From assembly GCA_030153045.1 (NCBI GenBank), contig JASLID010000037.1:1-15758 (forward strand): a stretch of DNA of 15,758 nucleotides, given 5' to 3'. Below, one piece after another: positions 7,148 to 13,347 of this stretch (the first letter of the stretch is position 1; every line of letters begins with the position of its first letter). This DNA is from Flavobacterium sp. Lineage in GTDB: Bacteria > Bacteroidota > Bacteroidia > Flavobacteriales > Flavobacteriaceae. Made by a program: the position numbers and the translations under genes. The notes beneath the pieces are model-generated. The model had not been told where the DNA came from, made no database searches, and saw only the letters and a program-made list of their open reading frames with translations.

Positions 7148-8362
7148 ATGAAATTCAAAATCATACCACTTTTTATACTTTTTATAGTTTCAAATGTATT
7201 ATCTGCGCAAGAAACAGACGGATATTGGGATAAAGAAAGAATTACCAACAAAGAAATAAAACTATCCGCTGGCGATAAAATCATCATCAAATCAGAAGAT
7301 TTACCAGTAGGAACTACTGAATTTGTGTATCGAATCACGTTGCTTGATGAAAATCAAAAAATGGCCAACGATTTAGCCTCGGTGCTCAAAGCCATACCAG
7401 ATCCTTATTTTATTGGAAAAGGAGCCGGAGGAGCAATTTCATTAGTTTCAAATATTTCGGGTAGCGACAAATGTACATATGCCATTTATACCGACAATGA
7501 AAAGGCTTCAAACTACGTCAAAAATGATAATTTTAAAGGTGCTTGTTTGTACCAACCCAATCCGGTTAGTAAAGACGCAAAAATAGTTTCGATGCAAAAA
7601 TCGACCTGTCTAAACGAAAATTCCCGCAATCTTTGGTTTGTCTTTGAAAATCAAAACTGGATCATGAATGCCAAAATTGTATTGGAAATTGTGCCTTGGG
7701 TCGATAATATTGCTAGCCGAGGTTGGACGAAAAAGAATAAAGAAATTGTATCCGCAACTATTTATTCTGTTGGTCTAAATCAATACATGAAAGAATCTAC
7801 AAAGAAAGAGCTAGTTTATAAAGTCATTGAACTAATTTCCAAAGAGCATCGTTTTGATGATTTTCAAAAACTTTCATCCGAAGAACAGAAATTAATTATA
7901 GATAAGCATGAAGAATCAGCATTTGCCTATGTTGGACTGCCTGATGCCTATAATGATATTCAATGCTCTTTAGCGGCTAACCTTGCTAAAGAAGGAAAAT
8001 CTGATGAAGCTATAGCCTTGATCAATAATAAAGTGATTGCAAAACCAAATGTAACGGCTTTAAATCACAATGCATTAGCGGAGTTATACATTCAGTCCAA
8101 TCAGTTGGAAAAAGCGCTTAAAACACTTAAAACTGCCGAAAAATTAGACGCAAGCGAACTGAAAGTGCAAATGAATTTAGCGCATGTGTACATGTTTATG
8201 GATGAGGTTTCAAAATCGAAAGAAATCCACAAACGATTTATGAACCAGAATGTTTCTTCAAAACAAACTTGGAAAAACAAAGCCATTAACGATTTGGATA
8301 AATTCAAAAAGACCAACTTGCCACAGGATAATATTTATAAGATTTGGAGATTGTATAATTAA
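7148..8362 (+). CDS. Secreted protein with C-terminal TPR repeats, function unknown
   Basis: A 404-residue protein with a signal peptide (KFKIIPLFILFIVSNVLSAQ, cleavage near residue 20-21). Residues 30-190 form a beta-rich region I do not recognise, with Cys109, Cys133 and Cys154 (and Cys273 later) that could form disulfides after export, and a strand pair NLWFVFENQNW...KIVLEIVPWVD. The C-terminal third carries TPR-like helices at about 271-300, 302-336 (LNHNALAELYIQSNQLEKALKTLKTA) and 337-366. ATG 7148 is preceded by CTAAAATCTAA, as at menA. It pairs with the TPR gene before it; together they separate the UPF0173 gene from menC. A periplasmic or surface role is likely, nothing more specific. 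Confidence 0.78.
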   Translation: MKFKIIPLFILFIVSNVLSAQETDGYWDKERITNKEIKLSAGDKIIIKSEDLPVGTTEFVYRITLLDENQKMANDLASVLKAIPDPYFIGKGAGGAISLVSNISGSDKCTYAIYTDNEKASNYVKNDNFKGACLYQPNPVSKDAKIVSMQKSTCLNENSRNLWFVFENQNWIMNAKIVLEIVPWVDNIASRGWTKKNKEIVSATIYSVGLNQYMKESTKKELVYKVIELISKEHRFDDFQKLSSEEQKLIIDKHEESAFAYVGLPDAYNDIQCSLAANLAKEGKSDEAIALINNKVIAKPNVTALNHNALAELYIQSNQLEKALKTLKTAEKLDASELKVQMNLAHVYMFMDEVSKSKEIHKRFMNQNVSSKQTWKNKAINDLDKFKKTNLPQDNIYKIWRLYN

Positions 8363-8385
8363 AACTGAATAGCAACTTCAATTAT

Positions 8386-8512
8386 CAATTTCAATAACAA
8401 TTTAAAAACATTGAAATTGAGTATTGCCATTGTTATTGATATTTAAAAACATTGAAATTGAATATTGCCATTGTTATTGATATTTAAAAATATTGTCATT
8501 GAAATTTAAAAA
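8386..8512 (+). repeat. ATTG-phased tandem repeat with inverted copy before menC
   Basis: A 41-bp unit starting TTTAAAAACATTGAAATTG occurs at 8401-8441 and 8442-8482 with one difference (G/A at base 20 of the unit), followed by a partial third copy at 8483-8512 that ends with the first A of the menC ATG. Within each unit ATTG recurs mostly every six bases. At the left end CAATTTCAAT (8386-8395) is the exact complement of ATTGAAATTG (8410-8419), so the transcript could fold into a hairpin with a 14-base loop. Confidence 0.9.
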
Positions 8513-9558
8513 TGAAAGCAACCTATCATAAATACATTCTCGATTTCAAAAGACCGTCAGGCACTTCCAGAGGCATTTTAACCCAAAAGGAAACCTGGTT
8601 TTTGGTATTAGAAAGCGATGGTAAAATTGGAATAGGTGAGTGCGGAATTCTGAGAGGATTGTCAGCTGATGACAGGCCTGATTATGAAGCAAAATTGCAA
8701 TGGGTTTGCGACAATATTTCGTTAGGAAAAAATCACCTTTGGGAATCGCTTTTAGAGTTCCCTTCGATTCAGTTTGGAATTGAAATGGCGTTCCAATCTT
8801 TAGAAAGTGAAAATCCTTTTTTGTTGTTTCCGTCTGAGTTTACTTCGGGTATAAAATCGATACCAATTAATGGGTTGGTTTGGATGGGCGATGAGGTGTT
8901 TATGAAACAACAAATCGAAGAAAAATTAGCCCAAGGTTTTAAGTGCATAAAACTTAAAATAGGAGCAATTGATTTTGATAAAGAATTGCAATTATTGCAT
9001 TATATTCGTCAAAATTTCACCCCAGAACAAGTAGAAATTCGTGTGGATGCTAACGGTGCTTTCAATAAAAATGAAGCTTTAGGTAAATTAAATAAAATTA
9101 CTGGATATCAATTACATAGTATAGAGCAGCCTATTTCCAAAAACCACACTGACACGATGTCAGAGTTGTGTAAAACAAGTAAAATTGATATTGCTTTAGA
9201 TGAAGAGTTGATAGGCGTGTTTAATTTTGAAGATAAAGAAAAATTATTGCAAAAAATCATGCCGAAATATATCATTTTAAAGCCCAGTTTTGTAGGTGGA
9301 TTTCGTGGTACAAATGAATGGATTGCCTTAGCTGAAAAACATAAAATTGGATGGTGGATTACCTCTGCTTTAGAATCAAATATTGGGCTAAATGCAATAG
9401 CGCAATTTACTTTTTTGAAGCAAAACCCAATGCCACAAGGATTAGGTACCGGAGGTCTTTTTACGAATAATTTTGACTGTCCATTAGAAGTAAAAAGCGG
9501 ACAATTATTTTACAATCCTGACTTAAAATGGGATGTTGTTTTAGAAGAATTTCAATAG
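8512..9558 (+). CDS. menC: MenC, o-succinylbenzoate synthase
   Basis: Enolase-superfamily dehydratase that converts SHCHC to o-succinylbenzoate. It has 348 residues, the usual range. Seen: an N-terminal capping domain (RPSGTSRGILTQKETWFLVL, then GIGECGILRGLS), the KxK catalytic pair Lys147/Lys149 in KCIKLKIGAID, metal ligands Asp179 (RVDANGAF), Glu205 (SIEQP) and Asp230 (ALDEEL), and the opposing catalytic Lys257 (ILKPSFVGG). The C-terminal GLGTGGLFTNN loop is typical of this family in Bacteroidetes. Context with menD, menB and menA supports MenC over other members of the superfamily such as dipeptide epimerases. The ATG at 8512 overlaps the end of the tandem repeat, so the repeat forms its whole leader. 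menE, often near, is not seen. Confidence 0.92.
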   Translation: MKATYHKYILDFKRPSGTSRGILTQKETWFLVLESDGKIGIGECGILRGLSADDRPDYEAKLQWVCDNISLGKNHLWESLLEFPSIQFGIEMAFQSLESENPFLLFPSEFTSGIKSIPINGLVWMGDEVFMKQQIEEKLAQGFKCIKLKIGAIDFDKELQLLHYIRQNFTPEQVEIRVDANGAFNKNEALGKLNKITGYQLHSIEQPISKNHTDTMSELCKTSKIDIALDEELIGVFNFEDKEKLLQKIMPKYIILKPSFVGGFRGTNEWIALAEKHKIGWWITSALESNIGLNAIAQFTFLKQNPMPQGLGTGGLFTNNFDCPLEVKSGQLFYNPDLKWDVVLEEFQ

Positions 9559-9563
9559 TAAAA

Positions 9564-9812
9564 TCAATTGACTTTTCTAAAATTTAAGCTTTTGGTTAAT
9601 GCTATAAAACTAATAAATGACCATGCGCCTTCTAAAATAATAAAAGGAATATAGTTTATCAAACAAGAAGCATAACAAGCTAAAGCAGCACCTAAAAAAT
9701 TTAGAAAAAAGTATATAGAACTCGTTGGAGAAACTACTTTCAAGATACTTAAAAAATAAGCTAATAATACAATTGTTACTCCAATTGTTCCAATAATGTC
9801 GTTGTAATTCAT
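9564..9812 (-). CDS. Small membrane protein, CBU_0592-like
   Basis: An 82-residue protein with about three hydrophobic helices (roughly 8-25, 32-51 and 53-72), including GTIGVTIVLLAYFLSIL, SSIYFFLNFLGAALACYASCLI and IPFIILEGAWSFISFIAL. The pattern LNFLGAALACYAS...PFIILEG matches, as I recall it, the small membrane proteins called CBU_0592-like; function unknown. Its stop is 5 bases from the menC stop on the other strand. A TATCTTTG box ends only 4 bases before the ATG, so the mRNA may have almost no leader. The promoter starts inside the T-run of the terminator of the gene upstream. Confidence 0.78.
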   Translation of the reverse strand: MNYNDIIGTIGVTIVLLAYFLSILKVVSPTSSIYFFLNFLGAALACYASCLINYIPFIILEGAWSFISFIALTKSLNFRKVN

Positions 9813-9816
9813 AGGT

Positions 9817-9824
9817 CAAAGATA
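9817..9824 (-). promoter_or_regulatory. -7 promoter box for the small membrane protein
   Basis: TATCTTTG on the - strand fits TAnnTTTG. It lies 4 bases before the ATG, which predicts a leaderless or nearly leaderless mRNA. No TTG at proper -33 spacing is seen. Confidence 0.5.
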
Positions 9825-9847
9825 AAAAAACCACGCCAAAGCGTGGT
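9824..9847 (-). terminator. Rho-independent terminator after the HhH gene
   Basis: On the - strand ACCACGC and GCGTGGT form a 7-bp GC-rich stem with a 4-base loop (TTTG), followed by seven T. It ends the OmpA/HhH unit. Confidence 0.9.
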
Positions 9848-9870
9848 CTAATTTTAATGGTTTTTACGAT

Positions 9871-10503
9871 TTATTCTCTTCCTCCGTCTAAGGATTCTTG
9901 ATAATCTTTTAGTTCATTCCATTTTCCGTGATAAGCTAATAAGGCTTGTTTTGCCCATGATTCAGGGTTGTGCATAGCGTATCCGCTACCTGCTTCATTC
10001 AAAATTTCTTGCGATTGTTCAAGATGTGTTTCTGATAAGGCTTTCCATGTTTTTATTCCGGCATTATGATATAACTCTTCAATTTTAGGCCCTATACCAT
10101 CTACTATTTTTAAATCGTCTTGATTTATTTTTTTACCAAAAACTGAAAAAGCCAAGTCAGCATCAAAAGGATATGAGGTTTCAGTAACAATAGCGAACCC
10201 ATGAGTTGCACTTGATGACTTCGCTTTTAAGGAATCGATTTCAGCTTGTAATTTAGCTGAATGCACTTTGCAAGCATCTAAATCGGCTTGTAATGTTGAG
10301 GATGATTTATCTTTATCTGAATTTATGTCTCTCTCAAGTAAATACAGTTTATTGTTAAGCTTTTCGTTTTCGTTTAAAGTGGCGTCGAGTTTCGATTTTA
10401 AATTTAAATCATTACCTCCAGACATCATTTTCCCCAAAAAATATCCTAAAAGCGCACTAATTAGTCCTACTAAAATCGGGATTAAAAAACAGGGTATATT
10501 CAT
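9871..10503 (-). CDS. Membrane-anchored coiled-coil protein with helix-hairpin-helix domain
   Basis: A 210-residue protein. Residues 4-24 form a membrane helix (PCFLIPILVGLISALLGYFLG), followed by a polar, Lys/Glu/Leu-patterned segment at 32-95 that looks like a coiled coil, and a C-terminal domain at about 128-205. That domain starts DDLKIVDGIGPKIEELYHNAGI, a helix-hairpin-helix motif of the kind seen in DNA-binding and DUF4332-like proteins, and ends WAKQALLAYHGKWNELKDYQ. Few charges precede the helix while Lys follows it, which suggests the C-terminus faces the cytoplasm. It lies 24 bases after the OmpA-type gene in the same transcript. The HhH fold suggests nucleic-acid binding near the inner membrane, but this is inference; in some families the fold only binds protein. 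Confidence 0.78.
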   Translation of the reverse strand: MNIPCFLIPILVGLISALLGYFLGKMMSGGNDLNLKSKLDATLNENEKLNNKLYLLERDINSDKDKSSSTLQADLDACKVHSAKLQAEIDSLKAKSSSATHGFAIVTETSYPFDADLAFSVFGKKINQDDLKIVDGIGPKIEELYHNAGIKTWKALSETHLEQSQEILNEAGSGYAMHNPESWAKQALLAYHGKWNELKDYQESLDGGRE

Positions 10504-10527
10504 AATTTAGTTTTTAAGTTGATAAGT

Positions 10528-11424
10528 TTATTTTAAAGTGATTTCGGTTCTTCTGTTTTTTGCTTTGCCTTCAGGAGTTAAATTGTCGGCAATTGGCTCG
10601 TCTGGTCCTTTGGAAGAACTTTCTATTCTGTTGCCGTTAATTCCGTTTTTAGCAAGGTAGTCTTTGGCAAATTCTGCGCGTTCTAACCCGAGTTGAATAT
10701 TCACGTTTCTATCTCCAGTTCCATCAGTATGACCTACACTGTTGATTTTTGCATCTGGAACATTGTCAAGATATCTAGCTAATTCGGTTATTCTCAATCG
10801 TTCTTCCTTGTTTAAATTAATTTCTGATTGATTGGTATTGAAGTATAGTATCAAAGGATCCGCATTCATTTCCTCTTTAATAGCATCCCAGTCTTGTGCT
10901 TTTGCGGATGTTTGGTTATTTGTGATTGTGTAATTTAGTGGACCTAAAAGTGTATCACTGTCTAAATCCCAAATGTCTTTAAGTTCTCCATTGATATCAA
11001 ATCGATTCGAAGGAATTCCTTTTGAGATAAAGTAGTTTTTAATGTCATTTGCACGAGCAAAACCTAAATTTGGAAAAGCAGAAGTGTTTTTTTCAGTTTT
11101 TAAAGCGTAACCAGTAATTAATAATCGTCCATTTGGATTTTTATCAAAATAGGCTTTCAATTTATCAATTCCATCATTAACACAATTGTCAATGGGTTTG
11201 ATGTAATTAAAGCTGTTTAATGAAAAATTAAAGTTTCCTGAACAAGTATAGTTAAACTCGCTGCTGCTGAGATTAAAATGATTGTTCATCCCTTTTGTAA
11301 CCTTTGATTGTATTGGTGGTATAGGTATTTTATGACAATCTTGACAGCAAAATTTAGGATACAAAAAAGCGCCTGTGAGAATTGTCGCTAAGATGCCTAA
11401 AATGTAAAATACTTGTTTAGACAT
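10528..11424 (-). CDS. OmpA-family protein with N-terminal membrane anchor
   Basis: A 298-residue protein. Residues 5-22 form a hydrophobic anchor (VFYILGILATILTGAFLY), followed by a Cys cluster (FCCQDC, 25-30). The C-terminal third (about 191-298) is a standard OmpA-like peptidoglycan-binding domain: LYFNTNQSEIN, VGHTDGTGDRNVN at 230-242, LGLERAEFAKDYL at 245-257 and NRRTEI at 290-295, with Asp234 and Arg249 at the positions that bind diaminopimelate. An earlier segment (about 84-145: LLITGYALKT...GFARANDIKNYFISKGI) resembles a second, degenerate OmpA-like domain without the Asp. There is no outer-membrane barrel, so this looks like an inner-membrane-tethered, periplasmic wall-binding protein. 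It is the first gene of a two-gene unit with its own promoter. Confidence 0.87.
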   Translation of the reverse strand: MSKQVFYILGILATILTGAFLYPKFCCQDCHKIPIPPIQSKVTKGMNNHFNLSSSEFNYTCSGNFNFSLNSFNYIKPIDNCVNDGIDKLKAYFDKNPNGRLLITGYALKTEKNTSAFPNLGFARANDIKNYFISKGIPSNRFDINGELKDIWDLDSDTLLGPLNYTITNNQTSAKAQDWDAIKEEMNADPLILYFNTNQSEINLNKEERLRITELARYLDNVPDAKINSVGHTDGTGDRNVNIQLGLERAEFAKDYLAKNGINGNRIESSSKGPDEPIADNLTPEGKAKNRRTEITLK

Positions 11425-11448
11425 GGTTAAGTTTTTTTATTGGTTACC

Positions 11449-11477
11449 CAAATTTAGTAAAAAAAACATTAAGCAAA
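11449..11477 (-). promoter_or_regulatory. Promoter of the OmpA/HhH unit
   Basis: On the - strand TTTG (11477-11474) and TAAATTTG (11456-11449) are separated by 17 bases, matching the Flavobacterium -33/-7 pattern. The -7 box ends 24 bases before the ATG. Confidence 0.75.
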
Positions 11478-11510
11478 TGGTACCTTCCTCTAAATAAGGT
11501 GTTTGAAATA

Positions 11511-11537
11511 AAAAATCCCGCTATTAGCGGGATTTTT
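11511..11537 (-). terminator. Terminator of the tmRNA gene
   Basis: AAAAATCCCGCTA and its exact complement TAGCGGGATTTTT form a 13-base inverted repeat with T-rich tracts on both sides. It starts 9 bases beyond the mature 3' end of tmRNA on the - strand and shields the OmpA promoter from read-through. Confidence 0.92.
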
Positions 11538-11546
11538 TATTTTTTG

Positions 11547-11940
11547 TGGAGTCGCCGAGAATCGAACTCGGGTCCAAACAAGCAACTAAAAAGCTTTCTA
11601 CATGTTTATTTCCTGATTAGATTTTCGATATTGTGCCAAGCCAGGAACAGCAACACAATACTTAGCTTTATCAGTGTCAAAACGGATTTAAAGCATTACC
11701 GTTTCTAGGTTTACTTTTACGGTTCCCCTAAACGAAACGCCATAAACCAAGGCTTTTCAGGAGAATCCAGCTTTCCTACCTGGTAGGAACGAGGCAAATC
11801 TTACTATAATTCAGATTAAGCAGCTAAAGCGTAATTATTTTCGCCGTGTAAAAATTTGAGACATTATATTTATGAGCAACACCTCAATGCTCAACATGCT
11901 TACAATTCAATTCGACTTGCTGTCAAAACCAGTCGACCCC
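11547..11940 (-). ncRNA. ssrA: tmRNA (transfer-messenger RNA)
   Basis: Rescues stalled ribosomes by acting as both tRNA and mRNA. Seen on the - strand: a 5' end GGGGTCGACTGGTTTTGACA, the hallmark of tmRNA, and a 3' tRNA-like end GAGTTCGATTCTCGGCGACTCC. The 5' GGGGTCG and 3' CGACTCC pair into a 7-bp acceptor stem with one G-U, and the T-arm GAGTTCGATTCTC is intact. The tag frame reads GGC GAA AAT AAT TAC GCT TTA GCT GCT TAA (11845 to 11816), giving GENNYALAA with the usual YALAA degron end. The CCA tail is not encoded: the discriminator A at 11547 is followed by CAAAA. About 394 bases, one-piece type. Its strong sequence marks make the call certain; ends are good to a base or two. Confidence 0.97.
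11816..11845 (-). other. tmRNA tag reading frame (GENNYALAA)
   Basis: Resume codon GGC (11845-11843), nine codons and a TAA stop (11818-11816). The tag differs from the E. coli ANDENYALAA mainly at its start; the ALAA end recognised by ClpXP is kept. Confidence 0.92.
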
Positions 11941-11953
11941 ATTTGTTATTTTG

Positions 11954-11961
11954 CAAAAGTA
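11954..11961 (-). promoter_or_regulatory. -7 promoter box for tmRNA
   Basis: TACTTTTG on the - strand fits TAnnTTTG and lies 13 bases before the mature 5' end, leaving a short leader for processing, presumably by RNase P. A TTTG at 11989-11986 is 24 bases upstream, a little wider than usual. It lies inside the end of the beta-lactamase-family gene. Confidence 0.6.
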
Positions 11962-11979
11962 GTTAATTTATATCAATTT

Positions 11980-13188
11980 TTATTCCAAAGTTTCATCTTT
12001 GCCTTTCAATTCGAAAGGATAATCGCCAAATAAACTAGATAATAATTTTAATCGATATGTACATCGGGTGTATTTGTTTGAAATACAGATTAATGTTGTT
12101 TTTTCGTCTTTTAATTTAATATAAGCAGCTGTACTTCCATGCCACCAGCCATTGTGGTAAAACATTTTCTTGCCGTCTTCCCATTCAAACATTCTAATGC
12201 CTAATCCGTAGTTTCTAGTACCGCGACTTTCATAACTATATCCTTTGAAAACTTCTTTTAATAATTTTTTATTTAAAAAAGCGGGATTGTACGTCGCCAT
12301 ATCAAATTTCAATAAATCTCTTGGTGTTGAGTAAATATTTTTATCACCATAGATATCATCAAGATAGTTTTGATAGTATTTTATTTTGTTTCCTTTATAA
12401 GATTGACTTGCCGTTTTTCCGTCCTTTTTCAAATCAAAAACAAAAGTGTTTTTCATGTCTAATGGGTCAAAAATGTACTTTTTCATTGCTGTGTGATAAT
12501 CCATTTTGGTTATTTTTTCAATGATTAAAGCCAAAAATGCATAATTGGTATTGCAATAGCTAAAATGGGTATCTGCTTTGTATTCCTGAAGAATGTTGTT
12601 CTTGTTTAGTATTGGGATCAAATCGCTATTTCTTAAAGTGTCTCGCTGACTCCAGATTTCTTTCTTGTCTGTAAAATAGCTGTAATTACGAATGCCACTT
12701 CTATGATTTAATAAAGTCCTCACGGTTACATCATCGTATGGAAAATCCTCTAAAATGGTATTGACCTTTTGATCTAAAGTAATTTTTTTAGAATCTACGA
12801 GTAACAAAACAGTTGTGGCAGTTAAAACTTTACTTAATGAAGCGATGTGTAAAGGTGTTTCTGAAGTAATAGAATCTTTTTCTTCAAAATTAGCCATACC
12901 ACGGTATTTCTCATAAATAATATGCCCGTTTTTCGCCACTAAAAAACTCCCTGAAAAGTTATTAGGAACATAAATTTTGTTATAAAACTGTTGTATGGTT
13001 TGTTGTAGCTTTTTCTTATCTGCAGGTTTTATGTCTGGTAAATTACCGCTAAAGGGCTGCATGGTGTAAACCGATCCCACTTTAGTTTGCTCTTTAGTTT
13101 TTAAAGCCTTTTTTTTCTCAGTGCATGAAAAACAAAGAGTTAGTAATAGGGAAAGTAGGAGAAGTTTTATATTTAGTTTAAATGTCAT
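11980..13188 (-). CDS. Beta-lactamase-family serine hydrolase, lipoprotein
   Basis: A 402-residue protein of the class C beta-lactamase / DD-peptidase-like family (beta-lactamase-related serine hydrolases). Seen: a lipoprotein signal (KLLLLSLLLTLCFSC, Cys22), then the catalytic motif SxxK as SLSK at 117-120, LLNHRSGI at 159-166, the YxN motif YCN at 211-213, and HNG at 345-347 in place of KTG. This set is typical of esterase- or peptidase-like members, so antibiotic resistance should not be assumed. ATG 13188 is chosen over an in-frame TTG at 13209, because that TTG is part of the promoter -7 box. It is divergent from the dehydrogenase gene and ends 39 bases before tmRNA begins. I see no terminator after it. 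Confidence 0.88.
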   Translation of the reverse strand: MTFKLNIKLLLLSLLLTLCFSCTEKKKALKTKEQTKVGSVYTMQPFSGNLPDIKPADKKKLQQTIQQFYNKIYVPNNFSGSFLVAKNGHIIYEKYRGMANFEEKDSITSETPLHIASLSKVLTATTVLLLVDSKKITLDQKVNTILEDFPYDDVTVRTLLNHRSGIRNYSYFTDKKEIWSQRDTLRNSDLIPILNKNNILQEYKADTHFSYCNTNYAFLALIIEKITKMDYHTAMKKYIFDPLDMKNTFVFDLKKDGKTASQSYKGNKIKYYQNYLDDIYGDKNIYSTPRDLLKFDMATYNPAFLNKKLLKEVFKGYSYESRGTRNYGLGIRMFEWEDGKKMFYHNGWWHGSTAAYIKLKDEKTTLICISNKYTRCTYRLKLLSSLFGDYPFELKGKDETLE

Positions 13189-13206
13189 TTTAAATCGGTT
13201 ATAAAA

Positions 13207-13236
13207 CAAATATATATAAAGAATTCTTATTCAAAA
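13207..13236 (-). promoter_or_regulatory. Promoter of the beta-lactamase-family gene
   Basis: On the - strand TTTTG (13236-13232) and TATATTTG (13214-13207) are 17 bases apart, a full Flavobacterium-type promoter. It predicts transcription starting near 13200 and a leader of about 10-15 bases before ATG 13188. Confidence 0.8.
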
Positions 13237-13260
13237 TAGGTTTAAAGTAATTATTTTGAC

Positions 13261-13290
13261 TTGTTTCGCATTGCGAAATTGTTATATTTG
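13261..13290 (+). promoter_or_regulatory. Promoter of the dehydrogenase gene
   Basis: TTG (13261-13263) and TATATTTG (13283-13290) are 19 bases apart, an excellent match to the Bacteroidetes consensus. The -7 box ends 57 bases before the ATG at 13348. Confidence 0.85.
13264..13278. promoter_or_regulatory. Perfect palindrome, likely operator
   Basis: TTTCGCA-T-TGCGAAA is a 7-1-7 perfect palindrome lying between the -33 and -7 elements of the dehydrogenase promoter. A bound dimer there would be expected to block RNA polymerase. A second, weaker dyad TTGTTA/TAACAA overlaps the -7 box. The regulator is unknown. Confidence 0.7.
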
Positions 13291-13347
13291 TAACAAATTA
13301 CAAATAATTAGTGATAATTATTTAAAACTTAAAAATCAAGTAGTTAG

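Noticed and set aside
8386..8512. CRISPR array before menC
   Set aside because: The repeat units are directly adjacent with no spacers, and no cas gene is near; it is a simple tandem repeat.
5503..8512. Transposon or insertion sequence between the repeats
   Set aside because: There is no transposase or terminal inverted repeat, and the segment holds a conserved UPF0173 gene with ordinary base composition.
9610..9834. A 74-codon - strand frame overlapping the small membrane protein
   Set aside because: It is out of frame with the recognisable CBU_0592-like protein and would start inside the terminator and promoter.
10268..10510. An 80-codon + strand frame opposite the HhH gene
   Set aside because: Low-complexity Ser/Phe/Lys-rich translation that mirrors the coiled-coil codons of the real gene.
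11499..11708. A 69-codon + strand frame with the peptide WSRRESNSGPN
   Set aside because: It lies antisense to the tmRNA 3' end and its terminator. The peptide is the translation of the tRNA-like T-arm in reverse, a well-known false gene.
11980..13188. Antibiotic-resistance beta-lactamase
   Set aside because: It has the SxxK and YxN motifs but HNG in place of KTG and is a lipoprotein; this pattern is common in esterase/peptidase-like relatives.
13189..13209. TTG 13209 as start of the beta-lactamase-family lipoprotein
   Set aside because: This TTG is the end of the TATATTTG -7 box, so it should lie upstream of the transcript; ATG 13188 gives a normal lipoprotein signal.
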